A stretch of DNA of 64,000 nucleotides from Alkalihalobacillus sp. BA299 (GCF_017745675.1 NZ_JAFLJM010000005.1:186001-250000); one strand, 5' to 3'. Counted from the first letter of the stretch, positions 51,556-60,317 are shown. A program made the numbers and translations. The notes: generated from the sequence alone by a model not told the origin.

Positions 51556-52341
51556 ATGAGTGTGCCTGCTGTACTTTTTGAAGTGGAGAACGGAGTGGCG
51601 ACGATTACATTGAACGAACCGAAGCACATGAATGCGCTTTCTAGTTCTATTATTGAAGGTTTACAAAATTCAATAGCTAGAATAAATGAAGACTCAGAAA
51701 TTCGTGCCGTTGTTCTAACGGGTAGCGGCAAAGCGTTTTGTGCTGGTGGAGATATTAAGACGTTTCCAGATAGCAGGAGCAACGCGGCTGTTTCTAGAAA
51801 CTATATGAAATTTGGATTGCCATTTTTAGTAGAGTTAGCACAACTGGAAAAACCGATCGTAGCTGCTGTCAATGGTTATGCTGTCGGCGCTGGATTTAGT
51901 ATTGCGATTGCTTGTGATTTTATTTTAGCCTCTAATGATTCAACATTTGCGATGTCATTTAATAAAGTTGGACTAGTACCGGATCTAGGCGCATTATACC
52001 ACCTACCACGAATAGTCGGAATGGCTAGAGCGAAAGAATTGGCGCTTACCGGTCGATCGATTACTCCGCATGAGGCGAAGGAATATGGGATTGTCCTCGA
52101 AGTGCTTCCACAAGAAGAGCTATTAGAAAGAGCGAAGGAGTTGGCATCGACACTTGCAGACAGCGCAACCCAAGCTTTAGGTTTAACGAAGCACATTTTA
52201 AACAGGAGTTATGAATTATCTTTAGAGCAAGTACTGAGAGAAGAAGCGATGGCCCAAGCGATTGCATTTTCTACTGATGATCATAAAGAAGGAGTAACAT
52301 CATTTTTTGAAAAAAGAAAGCCGGTTTTTACGGGAAATTAA
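51556..52341 (+). CDS. Enoyl-CoA hydratase/isomerase family protein, PaaG-like
   Basis: A 261-aa crotonase. The oxyanion-hole stretches are SGKAFCAGGDIKTF and NGYAVGAGFSIAIACDF. The position of the first catalytic Glu of ordinary hydratases is Asp here (KVGLVPDLGALYHLPR), like the PaaG/ECI isomerases that shift double bonds. I infer isomerisation of an enoyl-CoA, with hydration as an alternative. GGAGGAG fixes the ATG at 51556. It is 42 nt from the dehydrogenase gene, in the same transcript. Confidence 0.9.
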   Translation: MSVPAVLFEVENGVATITLNEPKHMNALSSSIIEGLQNSIARINEDSEIRAVVLTGSGKAFCAGGDIKTFPDSRSNAAVSRNYMKFGLPFLVELAQLEKPIVAAVNGYAVGAGFSIAIACDFILASNDSTFAMSFNKVGLVPDLGALYHLPRIVGMARAKELALTGRSITPHEAKEYGIVLEVLPQEELLERAKELASTLADSATQALGLTKHILNRSYELSLEQVLREEAMAQAIAFSTDDHKEGVTSFFEKRKPVFTGN

Positions 52342-52371
52342 ATATATCTAGTTAAGAAGGGTGTGTTTCCA

Positions 52372-53352
52372 TTGAGAAGTTGGTTAGTAAAAGAACACGG
52401 TAATCCAAGTGATGTGTTGCGTTTAGAAGAAATAACCAAACCGAGTATCGATCAAAATCAAGTGTTAATCGAGGTTGAAGCCGTTGCTTTGAATTTTTTT
52501 GACATTTTACTCTGTCAAGGCAAATATCAAGAAAAGCCGCCATTCCCGTTTACCGTAGGTGCTGAAGTGTCTGGGAAAGTAGTACAAGTAAATGAAGGAA
52601 GTAAATTTCAAGTAGGTGAGCGGGTTATCGCATTACCAAAACTACCAGCCGGTGGTACAGCTGAATATGTAGCGGTTGATGAGCAGTCAATTTATCCGAT
52701 TTCCTCATCGATGTCATCTAATGAAGCCGCATCGATGTTTATCACGTATCATACTTCTTATTACGCGCTACATCAACGAGCGAATATTCAACCAGGAGAA
52801 GTACTGTTAGTGCATGCAGGTGCAGGAGGAGTCGGTTCAGCAGCAATTCAATTAGGAAAAGCTGCAGGTGCTTATGTCATTGCGACAGCTGGTGGAGCAG
52901 AAAAAACAAAAGTGTGTAGAAGTCTAGGAGCTGATATCGTTATTGACTACTTAACAGAAGATTTTGTTCAAGTCGTCAAAGAAAAAACGGACGGTAAAGG
53001 AGCGGATGTTATTTATGACCCAGTAGGTGGAGAAACCTTTGATCGTTCCAGAAAATGTATTGCTTTTGACGGTAGAATTTTAGTCATTGGCTTTGCGGGC
53101 GGGAATATTCCGAATGCGCCGACTAACCATATTTTAGTGAAGAATTACTCCGTGGTTGGTGTTCACTGGGGACTATTCTCCAAGCTGAAACCAGCTGAAG
53201 TTCAGCAAGAACATAACCAATTAATGAAATTATACGAAGAAGGAAAAATTAATCCCTTAATTTATCGTGAGTTTGATTTTGAAGAAGTACCTGAAGCATT
53301 AAACTTACTGGGTGATCGTAAAACGTGGGGGAAACTGGTTGTTAAATTATAA
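52372..53352 (+). CDS. Zinc-less MDR, NADPH:quinone oxidoreductase-like, copy 1
   Basis: A 326-aa medium-chain reductase without zinc ligands. The nucleotide loop is VLVHAGAGGVGSAAIQLGKA, then IYDPVGGETFD and FAGGNIPNAPTNHILVKN. The quinone/enoyl reductase subgroup uses NADPH to reduce C=C bonds. A role in reducing an unsaturated pathway intermediate is inferred. TTG at 52372 is the chosen start (AAGAAGGGTG upstream); a GTG three codons earlier would lie in the ribosome site. An MDR from another subgroup follows. Confidence 0.88.
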   Translation: MRSWLVKEHGNPSDVLRLEEITKPSIDQNQVLIEVEAVALNFFDILLCQGKYQEKPPFPFTVGAEVSGKVVQVNEGSKFQVGERVIALPKLPAGGTAEYVAVDEQSIYPISSSMSSNEAASMFITYHTSYYALHQRANIQPGEVLLVHAGAGGVGSAAIQLGKAAGAYVIATAGGAEKTKVCRSLGADIVIDYLTEDFVQVVKEKTDGKGADVIYDPVGGETFDRSRKCIAFDGRILVIGFAGGNIPNAPTNHILVKNYSVVGVHWGLFSKLKPAEVQQEHNQLMKLYEEGKINPLIYREFDFEEVPEALNLLGDRKTWGKLVVKL

Positions 53353-53426
53353 CGAGTAGTATAGCTGACTCCACTTCGATTTGCAAGTTTGATTAGGGTA
53401 AATACAGAAGAAAAGAGGGGTAAGGA

Positions 53427-54437
53427 ATGAAAGCAATTGTTATTAGGGAGATCGGTGGGCCGGAAAAGTTAGTACTAGAAGATGTTCCAACTCCAGAACC
53501 GAGCCGTGGAGAAGTCGTGATTCAACTTCAGTATGCCGCGATGAACCGACGGGATGTTTTTGTTAGAAAGGGTCAATATCCTGGAATTAAGTTTCCTGCT
53601 ACACCAGGTGCAGATGGGGCAGGCGTTGTGTATGCAATAGGAGAAGGGGTTTTAAATGTTGCATTAGGAGATGAAGTTGTCATTAACCCTGCACTCAATT
53701 GGGGGGACAATCCAAGATATTATACGAAGGATTTTTCGATTGTTGGTGTACCTACTAATGGCACACATGCGCAGTATGTAAAGGTTCCGGCTGAAAATGT
53801 ATTTCCAAAACCGCAGTACTTAAGCTGGAAAGAGGCGGCAGCACTTCCATTAGGTGGTTTAACAGCGTATCGAGCCCTTTTTACAAGAGGAAATATACAA
53901 CAAGGAGAAACGGTGCTCATACCGGGTGTTGGAGGTGGTGTTGCAACCTTTCTTGTACAGATGGCCGTTGCAGCAGGAGCAAAGGTTTACGTTACTTCGG
54001 GTGATGATCAAAAGATTGAAAAAGCCAAACAATTGGGTGCAGTAGACGGTGTGAATTATCGTACAGAAAACTGGAGTAAGCAGTTAAGAGCGATGATTGG
54101 AGAAGGTGTAGACATAAGTATTGATACGATCGGCGGCCCAACCTTCAATGAGTTAGTTACATTAGCTAAGCATGGGAGTAGAATCGTGACGTTTGGTGCA
54201 ACTACCGGACCTGTTCCAAATTTACTCATGCCGAAAGTATTCTTGAAACAAATTGATATCTTAGGGACAACTATGGGGTCGCCAGAAGAGTTTCAACAAA
54301 TGCTTTCTTTTTACGAAAAACAACAAATTCGGCCTGTTATTGACGCTACATTCCCGCTTGAGCACATTGCTGAAGCACATACGTATATGGAAAAGGGTAA
54401 CCAGTTTGGCAAGATCGTCATAGAGATTCCGAAATAA
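53427..54437 (+). CDS. MDR-family alcohol dehydrogenase/quinone reductase-like, copy 2
   Basis: A 336-aa MDR. It has GADGAGVVYAIGEGV, VLIPGVGGGVATFLVQMAVA and VDISIDTIGGPTFNE. The zinc-ligand cysteines are lacking in the N-terminal domain (PGADGAG in the place of the zinc site), so it is of the reductase type. It is distinct enough from the preceding MDR to act on another substrate. It lies 74 nt downstream in the same direction; AGAGGGG precedes the ATG. Confidence 0.88.
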   Translation: MKAIVIREIGGPEKLVLEDVPTPEPSRGEVVIQLQYAAMNRRDVFVRKGQYPGIKFPATPGADGAGVVYAIGEGVLNVALGDEVVINPALNWGDNPRYYTKDFSIVGVPTNGTHAQYVKVPAENVFPKPQYLSWKEAAALPLGGLTAYRALFTRGNIQQGETVLIPGVGGGVATFLVQMAVAAGAKVYVTSGDDQKIEKAKQLGAVDGVNYRTENWSKQLRAMIGEGVDISIDTIGGPTFNELVTLAKHGSRIVTFGATTGPVPNLLMPKVFLKQIDILGTTMGSPEEFQQMLSFYEKQQIRPVIDATFPLEHIAEAHTYMEKGNQFGKIVIEIPK

Positions 54438-54578
54438 ATGAGTCTCTATGAGATGATCGCTTCCGAGGATTGCAGCCATTGAAATACGAAGGGAGACGAA
54501 ATTTGCTTCCTACATAATAAATAATAATGCTACAAATCAACATCTATTTCTATAACGACTTTAAAGGAGTAGATCAGT

Positions 54579-56123
54579 ATGAGCTCAACTGAACTGTTAT
54601 CGTCTCGCCAACAATTAGTCGGGGGATTACTAAAGAGTGCAGCTTACCAAACCCCAACGAAAGAGGCATTTGTCTATGAGGACCGAAGAGTGACGTATGC
54701 GGAACTTTACGACCGGGCGACGAACATTAGTCACTGGTTAAGGAAGCAGGGCCTAAAGCAGAATGATAAAGTAGGGTTTATTTTAAAAAATGGCCTTCCT
54801 TTTGTAGAAATCTTCTTTGCTACTACGTTAAGTGGGGCAGTAGGAGTGCCGATTAACTTTAGACTGAAGCAAAACGAAATAGAATATATTTTACAAAACT
54901 CAGAAACTAAATTTCTATTTATTGAAAAAGAGTATATCGAAGTAGTTGAGGCAATCCGGCATAGACTAGAAGACTTAGAGAGTGTTGTGGTGGTTGACGA
55001 AATCGATCATCATCCAGATATGTTTGCTTATGATACGACCTTTTCCGAAGTCGAAGAAGATCTATCTCCAATTAATATCAATGAAAATGATGGTTGTATG
55101 ATCGTCTATACGTCAGGCACAACAGGGCGTCCAAAAGGTGCAGTCCTCACTCACAAAAATTTATTTCAAAATGGCATGAATATGATCTGGGAATTTGAGT
55201 TAGACACCTCTTTTAGATTTTTACTCGTCCCTCCATTATTTCATGTCGGCTCGATGTCCTTTCTAATTCATACTTGTTTAGTGAAAGGAACTTCCGTCAT
55301 TCATCGAACTTTTCAGCCAGAGCTTATTTTACAAACGGTTGAAAAAGAAAAGATTAATAGTTTATTTCTCGTTCCTGCGATGTGGAATTTTCTTTTACAA
55401 GTTCCAGGAATCGAAAAATATGATCTTTCCTCATTACAAAAATGTATGACAGCTGCAGCCATTTGTCCCTTAGAGTTAAAGAAGGCAATGATGCACCATT
55501 TCCCGCACGCAAGCATTTACGATGTATTTGGTCAAACGGAAATGAGTCCTTGTACGACTTGTTTACACCCGGAGGATTCACTAAGAAAAACGACATCGGT
55601 TGGAAAGCCAGTCATAAATGTTGAAGTGCGAATCGTGGATGAACAAATGAACGACGTACCTGTTGGTGAAATTGGTGAAATCGTTTACCGTGGGCCGACG
55701 TTAATGAAAGAATACTATAAAAATCCAGAAGCTACAAAAGAAGCTTTTTCAGGTGGCTGGTTTCACAGTGGTGATTTAGTGCGAATGGACGATGAAGGAT
55801 TTATTTACGTTGTCGACCGTAAAAAAGATATGATTATAAGCGGTGGTGAAAATATTTATCCTGCTGAAATCGAAGAAGTGTTATATACCCATCCCAAAAT
55901 ACTAGAAGCCGCTGTCATTGGTGTTCCTGATACCAATTGGGGTGAAAATGTCAAAGCCATCGTCGTAATGAAGCCGAATGAAACGATGTCGGTGCAAGAA
56001 GTAATTGACTATTGTGCAAAATACTTAGCCTCGTATAAAAAACCAAAGGTCGTTGAATTTTTAAAAGAGCTACCAAGAAATGCGGCTGGAAAAGTATTGA
56101 AAACCGCATTAAGGAGTGAATAA
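54579..56123 (+). CDS. Acyl-CoA synthetase (AMP-forming), paralogue 2
   Basis: A 514-aa ligase paralogous to the one at 45537. It has YTSGTTGRPKGAVLTHKNLF, VFGQTEMSPCTTCLHPEDS, GGWFHSGDLVRMDDEGF and the C-terminal Lys in PRNAAGKVLKTAL. The two share long identical stretches (for example EVRIVDEQMNDVPVGEIGE against a near twin), so they arose by duplication and may handle successive or alternative acids. AAAGGAG precedes the ATG. The stop overlaps the next start by one base, giving coupled translation with the FabL-like SDR. Confidence 0.92.
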   Translation: MSSTELLSSRQQLVGGLLKSAAYQTPTKEAFVYEDRRVTYAELYDRATNISHWLRKQGLKQNDKVGFILKNGLPFVEIFFATTLSGAVGVPINFRLKQNEIEYILQNSETKFLFIEKEYIEVVEAIRHRLEDLESVVVVDEIDHHPDMFAYDTTFSEVEEDLSPININENDGCMIVYTSGTTGRPKGAVLTHKNLFQNGMNMIWEFELDTSFRFLLVPPLFHVGSMSFLIHTCLVKGTSVIHRTFQPELILQTVEKEKINSLFLVPAMWNFLLQVPGIEKYDLSSLQKCMTAAAICPLELKKAMMHHFPHASIYDVFGQTEMSPCTTCLHPEDSLRKTTSVGKPVINVEVRIVDEQMNDVPVGEIGEIVYRGPTLMKEYYKNPEATKEAFSGGWFHSGDLVRMDDEGFIYVVDRKKDMIISGGENIYPAEIEEVLYTHPKILEAAVIGVPDTNWGENVKAIVVMKPNETMSVQEVIDYCAKYLASYKKPKVVEFLKELPRNAAGKVLKTALRSE

Positions 56124-56866
56124 TGATGTCAAGTAAAAGCGTATTAATAACAGGTGGTGGAAAAGGATTAGGTCGTGAAATTGCTTATAAGTTCGCTAAA
56201 GCAAATTATCACGTTTTGATTAACTATTATCAAGATGAAAAAGCAGCCAAGTATACAGAAGACAAAATTAAAGAGGGAGGAGGAACTGCGACAATAATCC
56301 AAGCAGATGTCGGTCAACTTGAAGAAATTGACCGGATGATTAAGCAATTACCTCCAATTGACGTTTTAGTCCATAATGCGGTTTATGCCAAAACGAGTTC
56401 GATTACTTCGATTACAAGAGAACAGTGGGAACGAACACTCACAGTTAATGCTTCGGCCTTGTTATATTTAGCTCAGAAAGTTTACCCGCATATGCGTGAT
56501 CAGCAATTTGGACGAATTTTTACGATTTCAAGTATCGGAGCAAGTCGTGCTGTTCCGAATTATACTAGTGTCGGTGTTTCTAAAGCAACGATGGAAGCAC
56601 TCATTAAGTATTTTGCTGTAGAGTGGGCTAGCGATGGGATAACAGCGAATATCGTTTCTCCAGGGGCGATGAATACAGAAGCGTTTCGCTCGATTTTTCC
56701 TAATGCAGAGGAACGATTAAATGCAATTGCTAAAAAAACACCTGCACAAAAAACAGTTTCACTAGAAGAAGTAGCTGACATGATCTTAAACTACTGTCAT
56801 CCGAATATGAGCATGGTGACAGGACAGGTTTTGCGGATGGATGGTGGCTATTCATTGACTGTTTAA
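56123..56866 (+). CDS. FabL-like SDR oxidoreductase (Y-x6-K)
   Basis: A 247-aa SDR. The cofactor loop is TGGGKGLGREIAYKF. The catalytic residues are spaced as Y147-x6-K154 (YTSVGVSK), not Y-x3-K, which is the pattern of enoyl-ACP reductases FabI/FabL. NASALLYLAQ and IKYFAVEWASDGITAN also recall FabL. In place of fatty-acid synthesis this copy would reduce an enoyl-CoA, or oxidise in the reverse sense, in the catabolic unit. It overlaps the ligase stop by one base (TAATG) and a second ATG follows directly. Cofactor probably NADPH. Confidence 0.88.
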   Translation: MMSSKSVLITGGGKGLGREIAYKFAKANYHVLINYYQDEKAAKYTEDKIKEGGGTATIIQADVGQLEEIDRMIKQLPPIDVLVHNAVYAKTSSITSITREQWERTLTVNASALLYLAQKVYPHMRDQQFGRIFTISSIGASRAVPNYTSVGVSKATMEALIKYFAVEWASDGITANIVSPGAMNTEAFRSIFPNAEERLNAIAKKTPAQKTVSLEEVADMILNYCHPNMSMVTGQVLRMDGGYSLTV

Positions 56867-56923
56867 AGAGGATATCGTTCAAATTATTTTTTAATCTACT
56901 AATAGAAAGGAAGAAGACCATCG

Positions 56924-57682
56924 ATGAACCTTTTCGATTTATCAAATAAAGTAGCCATTGTTACAGGAGGAAATCGTGGCTTAGGTCGCTCTATGGCATT
57001 AGCACTTGCAGAAGCAGGAGCGGACGTTGTCATTGTTGGAAGAGATGATCAATTAAATAAAAAAGTAGTCACTGAAGTGGAAGAACTCGGTCGACAGGCG
57101 TTAGGCTTATCAGTTGATTTACGAAATGTAGAAGCAATTCAGCAAATGATTGCAACCGTTAAAGCTCAATTTGGGAAAGTTGATGTTTTGGTAAATAACG
57201 CTGGCGTTTCTAGTACTAATTTTGCACTTGAAGTCACGGAGCAAGAATGGGATCAAGTCATGGATTTAAATGTGAAATCATTATTTTTCTGTTGTCAGGC
57301 AGCAGGGAAATTGATGAAGGAACAAGGATTTGGAAAGATTATTAATCTCGCATCAGTAGCTGGTGCTGTAGGTGATGTTGGCATAAGTCCGTATACGGCG
57401 AGCAAGGCGGCGGTGATCAATTTAACAAGATCATTGTCACTAGAATGGGCGAGATACGGTATACAAGTAAATGCGATCGGCCCTGCTTATATTAAAACCG
57501 ATATGAATAACGAAGCACTGGAAAACGAGAAAGTTTTAAATAAAATTGTTGGTAAGACGCCGTTAAATAGGCTAGGTCAACCTTCTGAATTATCAGGAGC
57601 AGTAATTCTACTCGCATCAGACGCAAGTAGTTACATGACAGGACAAACCATTTTTGTAGATGGTGGATGGTTAGCGCAATAA
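56924..57682 (+). CDS. SDR-family oxidoreductase (classical, YxxxK)
   Basis: A 252-aa classical SDR with TGGNRGLGRSMALALAEAGA, NNAG near residue 86, LASVAGAVGDVGISPYTASK (Ser and Y-x3-K) and the C-terminal VDGGWLAQ. It resembles gluconate 5-dehydrogenase / 3-oxoacyl reductase SDRs. In this operon a 3-hydroxyacyl-CoA or hydroxyacid dehydrogenase is a reasonable guess. GAAAGGAAG precedes the ATG. It follows the FabL-like SDR by 57 nt. Confidence 0.9.
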   Translation: MNLFDLSNKVAIVTGGNRGLGRSMALALAEAGADVVIVGRDDQLNKKVVTEVEELGRQALGLSVDLRNVEAIQQMIATVKAQFGKVDVLVNNAGVSSTNFALEVTEQEWDQVMDLNVKSLFFCCQAAGKLMKEQGFGKIINLASVAGAVGDVGISPYTASKAAVINLTRSLSLEWARYGIQVNAIGPAYIKTDMNNEALENEKVLNKIVGKTPLNRLGQPSELSGAVILLASDASSYMTGQTIFVDGGWLAQ

Positions 57683-57777
57683 ATTAGAAACTAAAATTAA
57701 ATCATCCTTAGTAGTTTGATCGGTAGTCTGCCATGGATAAAAACTTTTTATTAACTTACTAAAGAGGGTGATAATGA

Positions 57778-58836
57778 GTGACGAATAACCAAAACACATC
57801 GATTGAAACGACAAATGAAATACATTGGGAGAAGGTAGAGAAGTACATTCGTCGTCATATACAAAACTTGAGTCAAGACCAAATGAGGACGAGAGCCTTT
57901 TCAAATGGATATTCGAACCTTACGTATTTTATTGAAATAGGAGAATGGCAGGGCGTATTAAGAAGACCTCCATTTGGCCCAATTCCTCCAAAAGCTCATG
58001 ATATGGAAAGGGAATATCGAATATTAGAAAAGGTCTACCCGGTATTCTCCCTAGCGCCTAAGCCGTTACTATTTTGTGAAGATCCTGAAATAATGGAAAG
58101 ACATTTTTATGTGATGGAAAAGAAAAATGGTGTTGTATTAGATCATGACTTACCAGAAGTCTATGAAAAAACGGAAAGAACAGGAAAGTTAGTGTCTAAA
58201 GCTTTTGTCGATACACTTGTGAAGTTACATGAGATTGATATAAAAGAAGCAGGATTGGATTCGATTGGTCGACCTGATGGCTATCTGGAGCGTCAAGTTC
58301 ATGGATGGATCAAGCGCTATCAAAATTCTAAAACTGATGAAATACCAAATGTGGAACAGGTTGAAAAATGGTTGATCGACAATATCCCTACTTCTCCTGC
58401 TCCAACGATTGTCCATAACGATTTTAAACTAAATAATATGATGTATTGTAGTGATGATCCTGGGAAAGTTGTTGGTGTATTTGATTGGGAAATGTGTACG
58501 ATTGGCGACCCACTGACAGACTTAGGCTCAGCTGTTGCTTATTGGACGCAAGCAGGTGAATCTTTATCCGGCTTACCTTCTGTTACGGGGCAACCGGGCT
58601 TTTATTCTCGTAAGGAATTGCTAGAAGCATATGCTCGAAAAAGCGGGAGAGACATCTCCAATTTTGATTTCTATTTAACATTTGCTTTTTATAAAATTGC
58701 GGTTATTCTCCAGCAAATTTATTATCGCTGGAAGATTGGCAAGGCGGATGATGCAAGGTTTGAAAGTTTGATTATCGGTGTTCGTAATTTATTTGAAAAT
58801 GCGACGCTTGCAAAGCGAAAAGAGTTTTTACGGTAG
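57778..58836 (+). CDS. APH-fold phosphotransferase, ACAD10/11 kinase-domain-like (LvaA-like)
   Basis: A 352-aa aminoglycoside-phosphotransferase-fold kinase. The Brenner motif is I-V-H-N-D215-F-K-L-N-N, and the metal-binding Asp is D236 in GVFDWEMCTIGDPLTDLG. FSNGYSNLTYFIEIGEW and VLRRPPFGPIPPKAHDMERE match the N-terminal kinase domain of ACAD10/11 and bacterial homologues in acyl-CoA clusters rather than drug-resistance APH enzymes. It would phosphorylate the hydroxyl of a 4-hydroxyacyl-CoA. GTG start (AGAGGGTGA upstream). Its place among CoA genes, six genes past the ACAD11-like dehydrogenase, supports this. Confidence 0.9.
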   Translation: MTNNQNTSIETTNEIHWEKVEKYIRRHIQNLSQDQMRTRAFSNGYSNLTYFIEIGEWQGVLRRPPFGPIPPKAHDMEREYRILEKVYPVFSLAPKPLLFCEDPEIMERHFYVMEKKNGVVLDHDLPEVYEKTERTGKLVSKAFVDTLVKLHEIDIKEAGLDSIGRPDGYLERQVHGWIKRYQNSKTDEIPNVEQVEKWLIDNIPTSPAPTIVHNDFKLNNMMYCSDDPGKVVGVFDWEMCTIGDPLTDLGSAVAYWTQAGESLSGLPSVTGQPGFYSRKELLEAYARKSGRDISNFDFYLTFAFYKIAVILQQIYYRWKIGKADDARFESLIIGVRNLFENATLAKRKEFLR

Positions 58837-58879
58837 GAATTACTAATTAAAGCGACGTGGAAGCATGAAGGAGGAACTA

Positions 58880-59707
58880 ATGAGTCAAACGATAAAATGC
58901 GACATACAGGATCACATTATGACGATCACACTCCATCGCCCTGAACGAATGAATGCATTTAACACCGTAATGCTTGAAGAGCTTGTTGCTGCATTTGACC
59001 GTGCAGATGAAGATGATTACATTCGCGCGATCATCATAACTGGAGAAGGAAGAGCATTTTGTGCGGGCGCTGATTTAGATAACGGTAGCCAATCCTTTAC
59101 AGGAGACGTGCAGGATACGGAGGAATTCCGTGATACTGGTGGGATCCTTAGCTTACGAATTTACGATTTGAAAAAGCCGATCATTGCCGCAATCAATGGA
59201 GCTGCTGTTGGTGTTGGCATTACGATGACGCTTCCGATGGATATAAGAATTGCAGCAACAACTGCCAAGATGGGTTTTGTTTTTTGTCGGCGCGGGATTG
59301 CACCTGAAGCCTGTAGCGGCTGGTTTTTACCTCGTATTGTTGGGATTAGTAAAGCAAGTGAATGGGTGTTAACCGGTCGTGTGTTTTCTGCGCAGGAGGC
59401 GTTGGATAACAAACTCGTGAGCCAGGTTGTTTCACCTGAAGAATTATTACCAACCGCACAAGCCATCGCTAAGGAGATAGCCGAAAATACGTCAGCAACT
59501 TCTGTGGCGCTCTCACGGCAATTATTATGGAGAATGCTTGGAGCTAATCATCCAGCACGATCTCATGAAATCGAATCAAAAATGATTCAGTGGTCAAGCG
59601 CCCAAGCAGACGCAAAAGAAGGTGTTGCTTCCTTTTTCGAGAAAAGGCAGCCGGAATTCAAATTAAAGGTGAGTAAAGATATGCCCTCCTTTTATCCGTG
59701 GTGGTAA
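58880..59707 (+). CDS. Enoyl-CoA hydratase/isomerase family protein
   Basis: A 275-aa crotonase. The oxyanion-hole stretches are GRAFCAGADLDN and NGAAVGVGITMTLPMDIRIA. The catalytic Glu is present in RRGIAPEACSGWFLPR, a motif common among crotonases next to acyl-CoA kinases and dehydrogenases. It should hydrate the enoyl-CoA formed by the kinase/dehydrogenase pair. AAGGAGG fixes the ATG at 58880, not five codons upstream. It is the last gene of the unit; a terminator begins 46 nt past the stop. Confidence 0.9.
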   Translation: MSQTIKCDIQDHIMTITLHRPERMNAFNTVMLEELVAAFDRADEDDYIRAIIITGEGRAFCAGADLDNGSQSFTGDVQDTEEFRDTGGILSLRIYDLKKPIIAAINGAAVGVGITMTLPMDIRIAATTAKMGFVFCRRGIAPEACSGWFLPRIVGISKASEWVLTGRVFSAQEALDNKLVSQVVSPEELLPTAQAIAKEIAENTSATSVALSRQLLWRMLGANHPARSHEIESKMIQWSSAQADAKEGVASFFEKRQPEFKLKVSKDMPSFYPWW

Positions 59708-59752
59708 GAAGCTACCTAAATGAAACGTAATCAATGAGACATCTCAACAATA

Positions 59753-59790
59753 GCAGTTACAATTGATAATTATTGTAATTGCTTTTGTTT
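59753..59790 (+). terminator. Terminator of the catabolic unit
   Basis: GCAGTTACAAT / ATTGTAATTGC stem with one G-T pair, eight-base loop, then TTTTGTTTTG. Confidence 0.8.
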
Positions 59791-59822
59791 TGTCTGGAAA
59801 CTAAGGGTGGAAATTAAATCCT

Positions 59823-60317
59823 TTATGCGATATTGCATTTTGGTGTTTTCTTAAAAAACCATTTATAAAATAAGTGAGAAAGGTAATAAGAGGTCCATAT
59901 TGTAACAAAACTCCAGTACCAAGCCCATTTTTTGTATCGAATTAATTTTGTATATTTCACCGCAATCATTTCAAAAGAAGTAATAATGGATGTGTATAAG
60001 AAATAGTATAAAATTATTCGTCCTTTATTGCTTTTTTTAGGAAAGTAAAGGTTGAAAAGTACTGCTATTGCCGGAAAAATTAAATATTCAAACAGAAAGC
60101 TCGATTTGTTAGAATGCTTAAAAAAATAGCGATATGGATATTTTATTAAGCCTTTTTCAACTACGAGTAAACCGAAAAACCATGTAATGACTTGATGAAA
60201 AAGAAAGGAAACAAATGCTTGCCGAACTTTTTGTTTTGGTACATAAAGGATCAAAAGAAAGATGATTATAAATGAAGATGAAAATATAATACTTTTTTCC
60301 AACTTATAGTTTTTCAT
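59823..60317 (-). CDS. CBO0543-family membrane protein
   Basis: A 164-aa protein with four to five membrane helices. It contains QVITWFFGLLVVEKGLIKYP, and near the end KLIRYKKWAWYWSFVTIWTS then YLSHLFYKWFFK. The KLIKYxxWxWYWSF pattern is typical of CBO0543-type Firmicutes proteins of unknown role. Strongly aromatic and basic. Transcribed alone, towards the terminator of the catabolic unit. A good ribosome site (GAAAGGAG) lies about ten nt before the ATG. Confidence 0.75.
   Translation of the reverse strand: MKNYKLEKSIIFSSSFIIIFLLILYVPKQKVRQAFVSFLFHQVITWFFGLLVVEKGLIKYPYRYFFKHSNKSSFLFEYLIFPAIAVLFNLYFPKKSNKGRIILYYFLYTSIITSFEMIAVKYTKLIRYKKWAWYWSFVTIWTSYYLSHLFYKWFFKKTPKCNIA

Noticed and set aside
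57778-58836. Reading the APH-fold protein as an antibiotic-resistance enzyme
   Set aside because: Motifs and context fit the acyl-CoA-linked ACAD10/11 kinase domain; no resistance genes or mobile elements are adjacent.
59161-59466. Minus-strand frame of 101 aa inside the last crotonase
   Set aside because: Antisense shadow of a well-supported crotonase gene, as are the other long antisense frames in the catabolic island.
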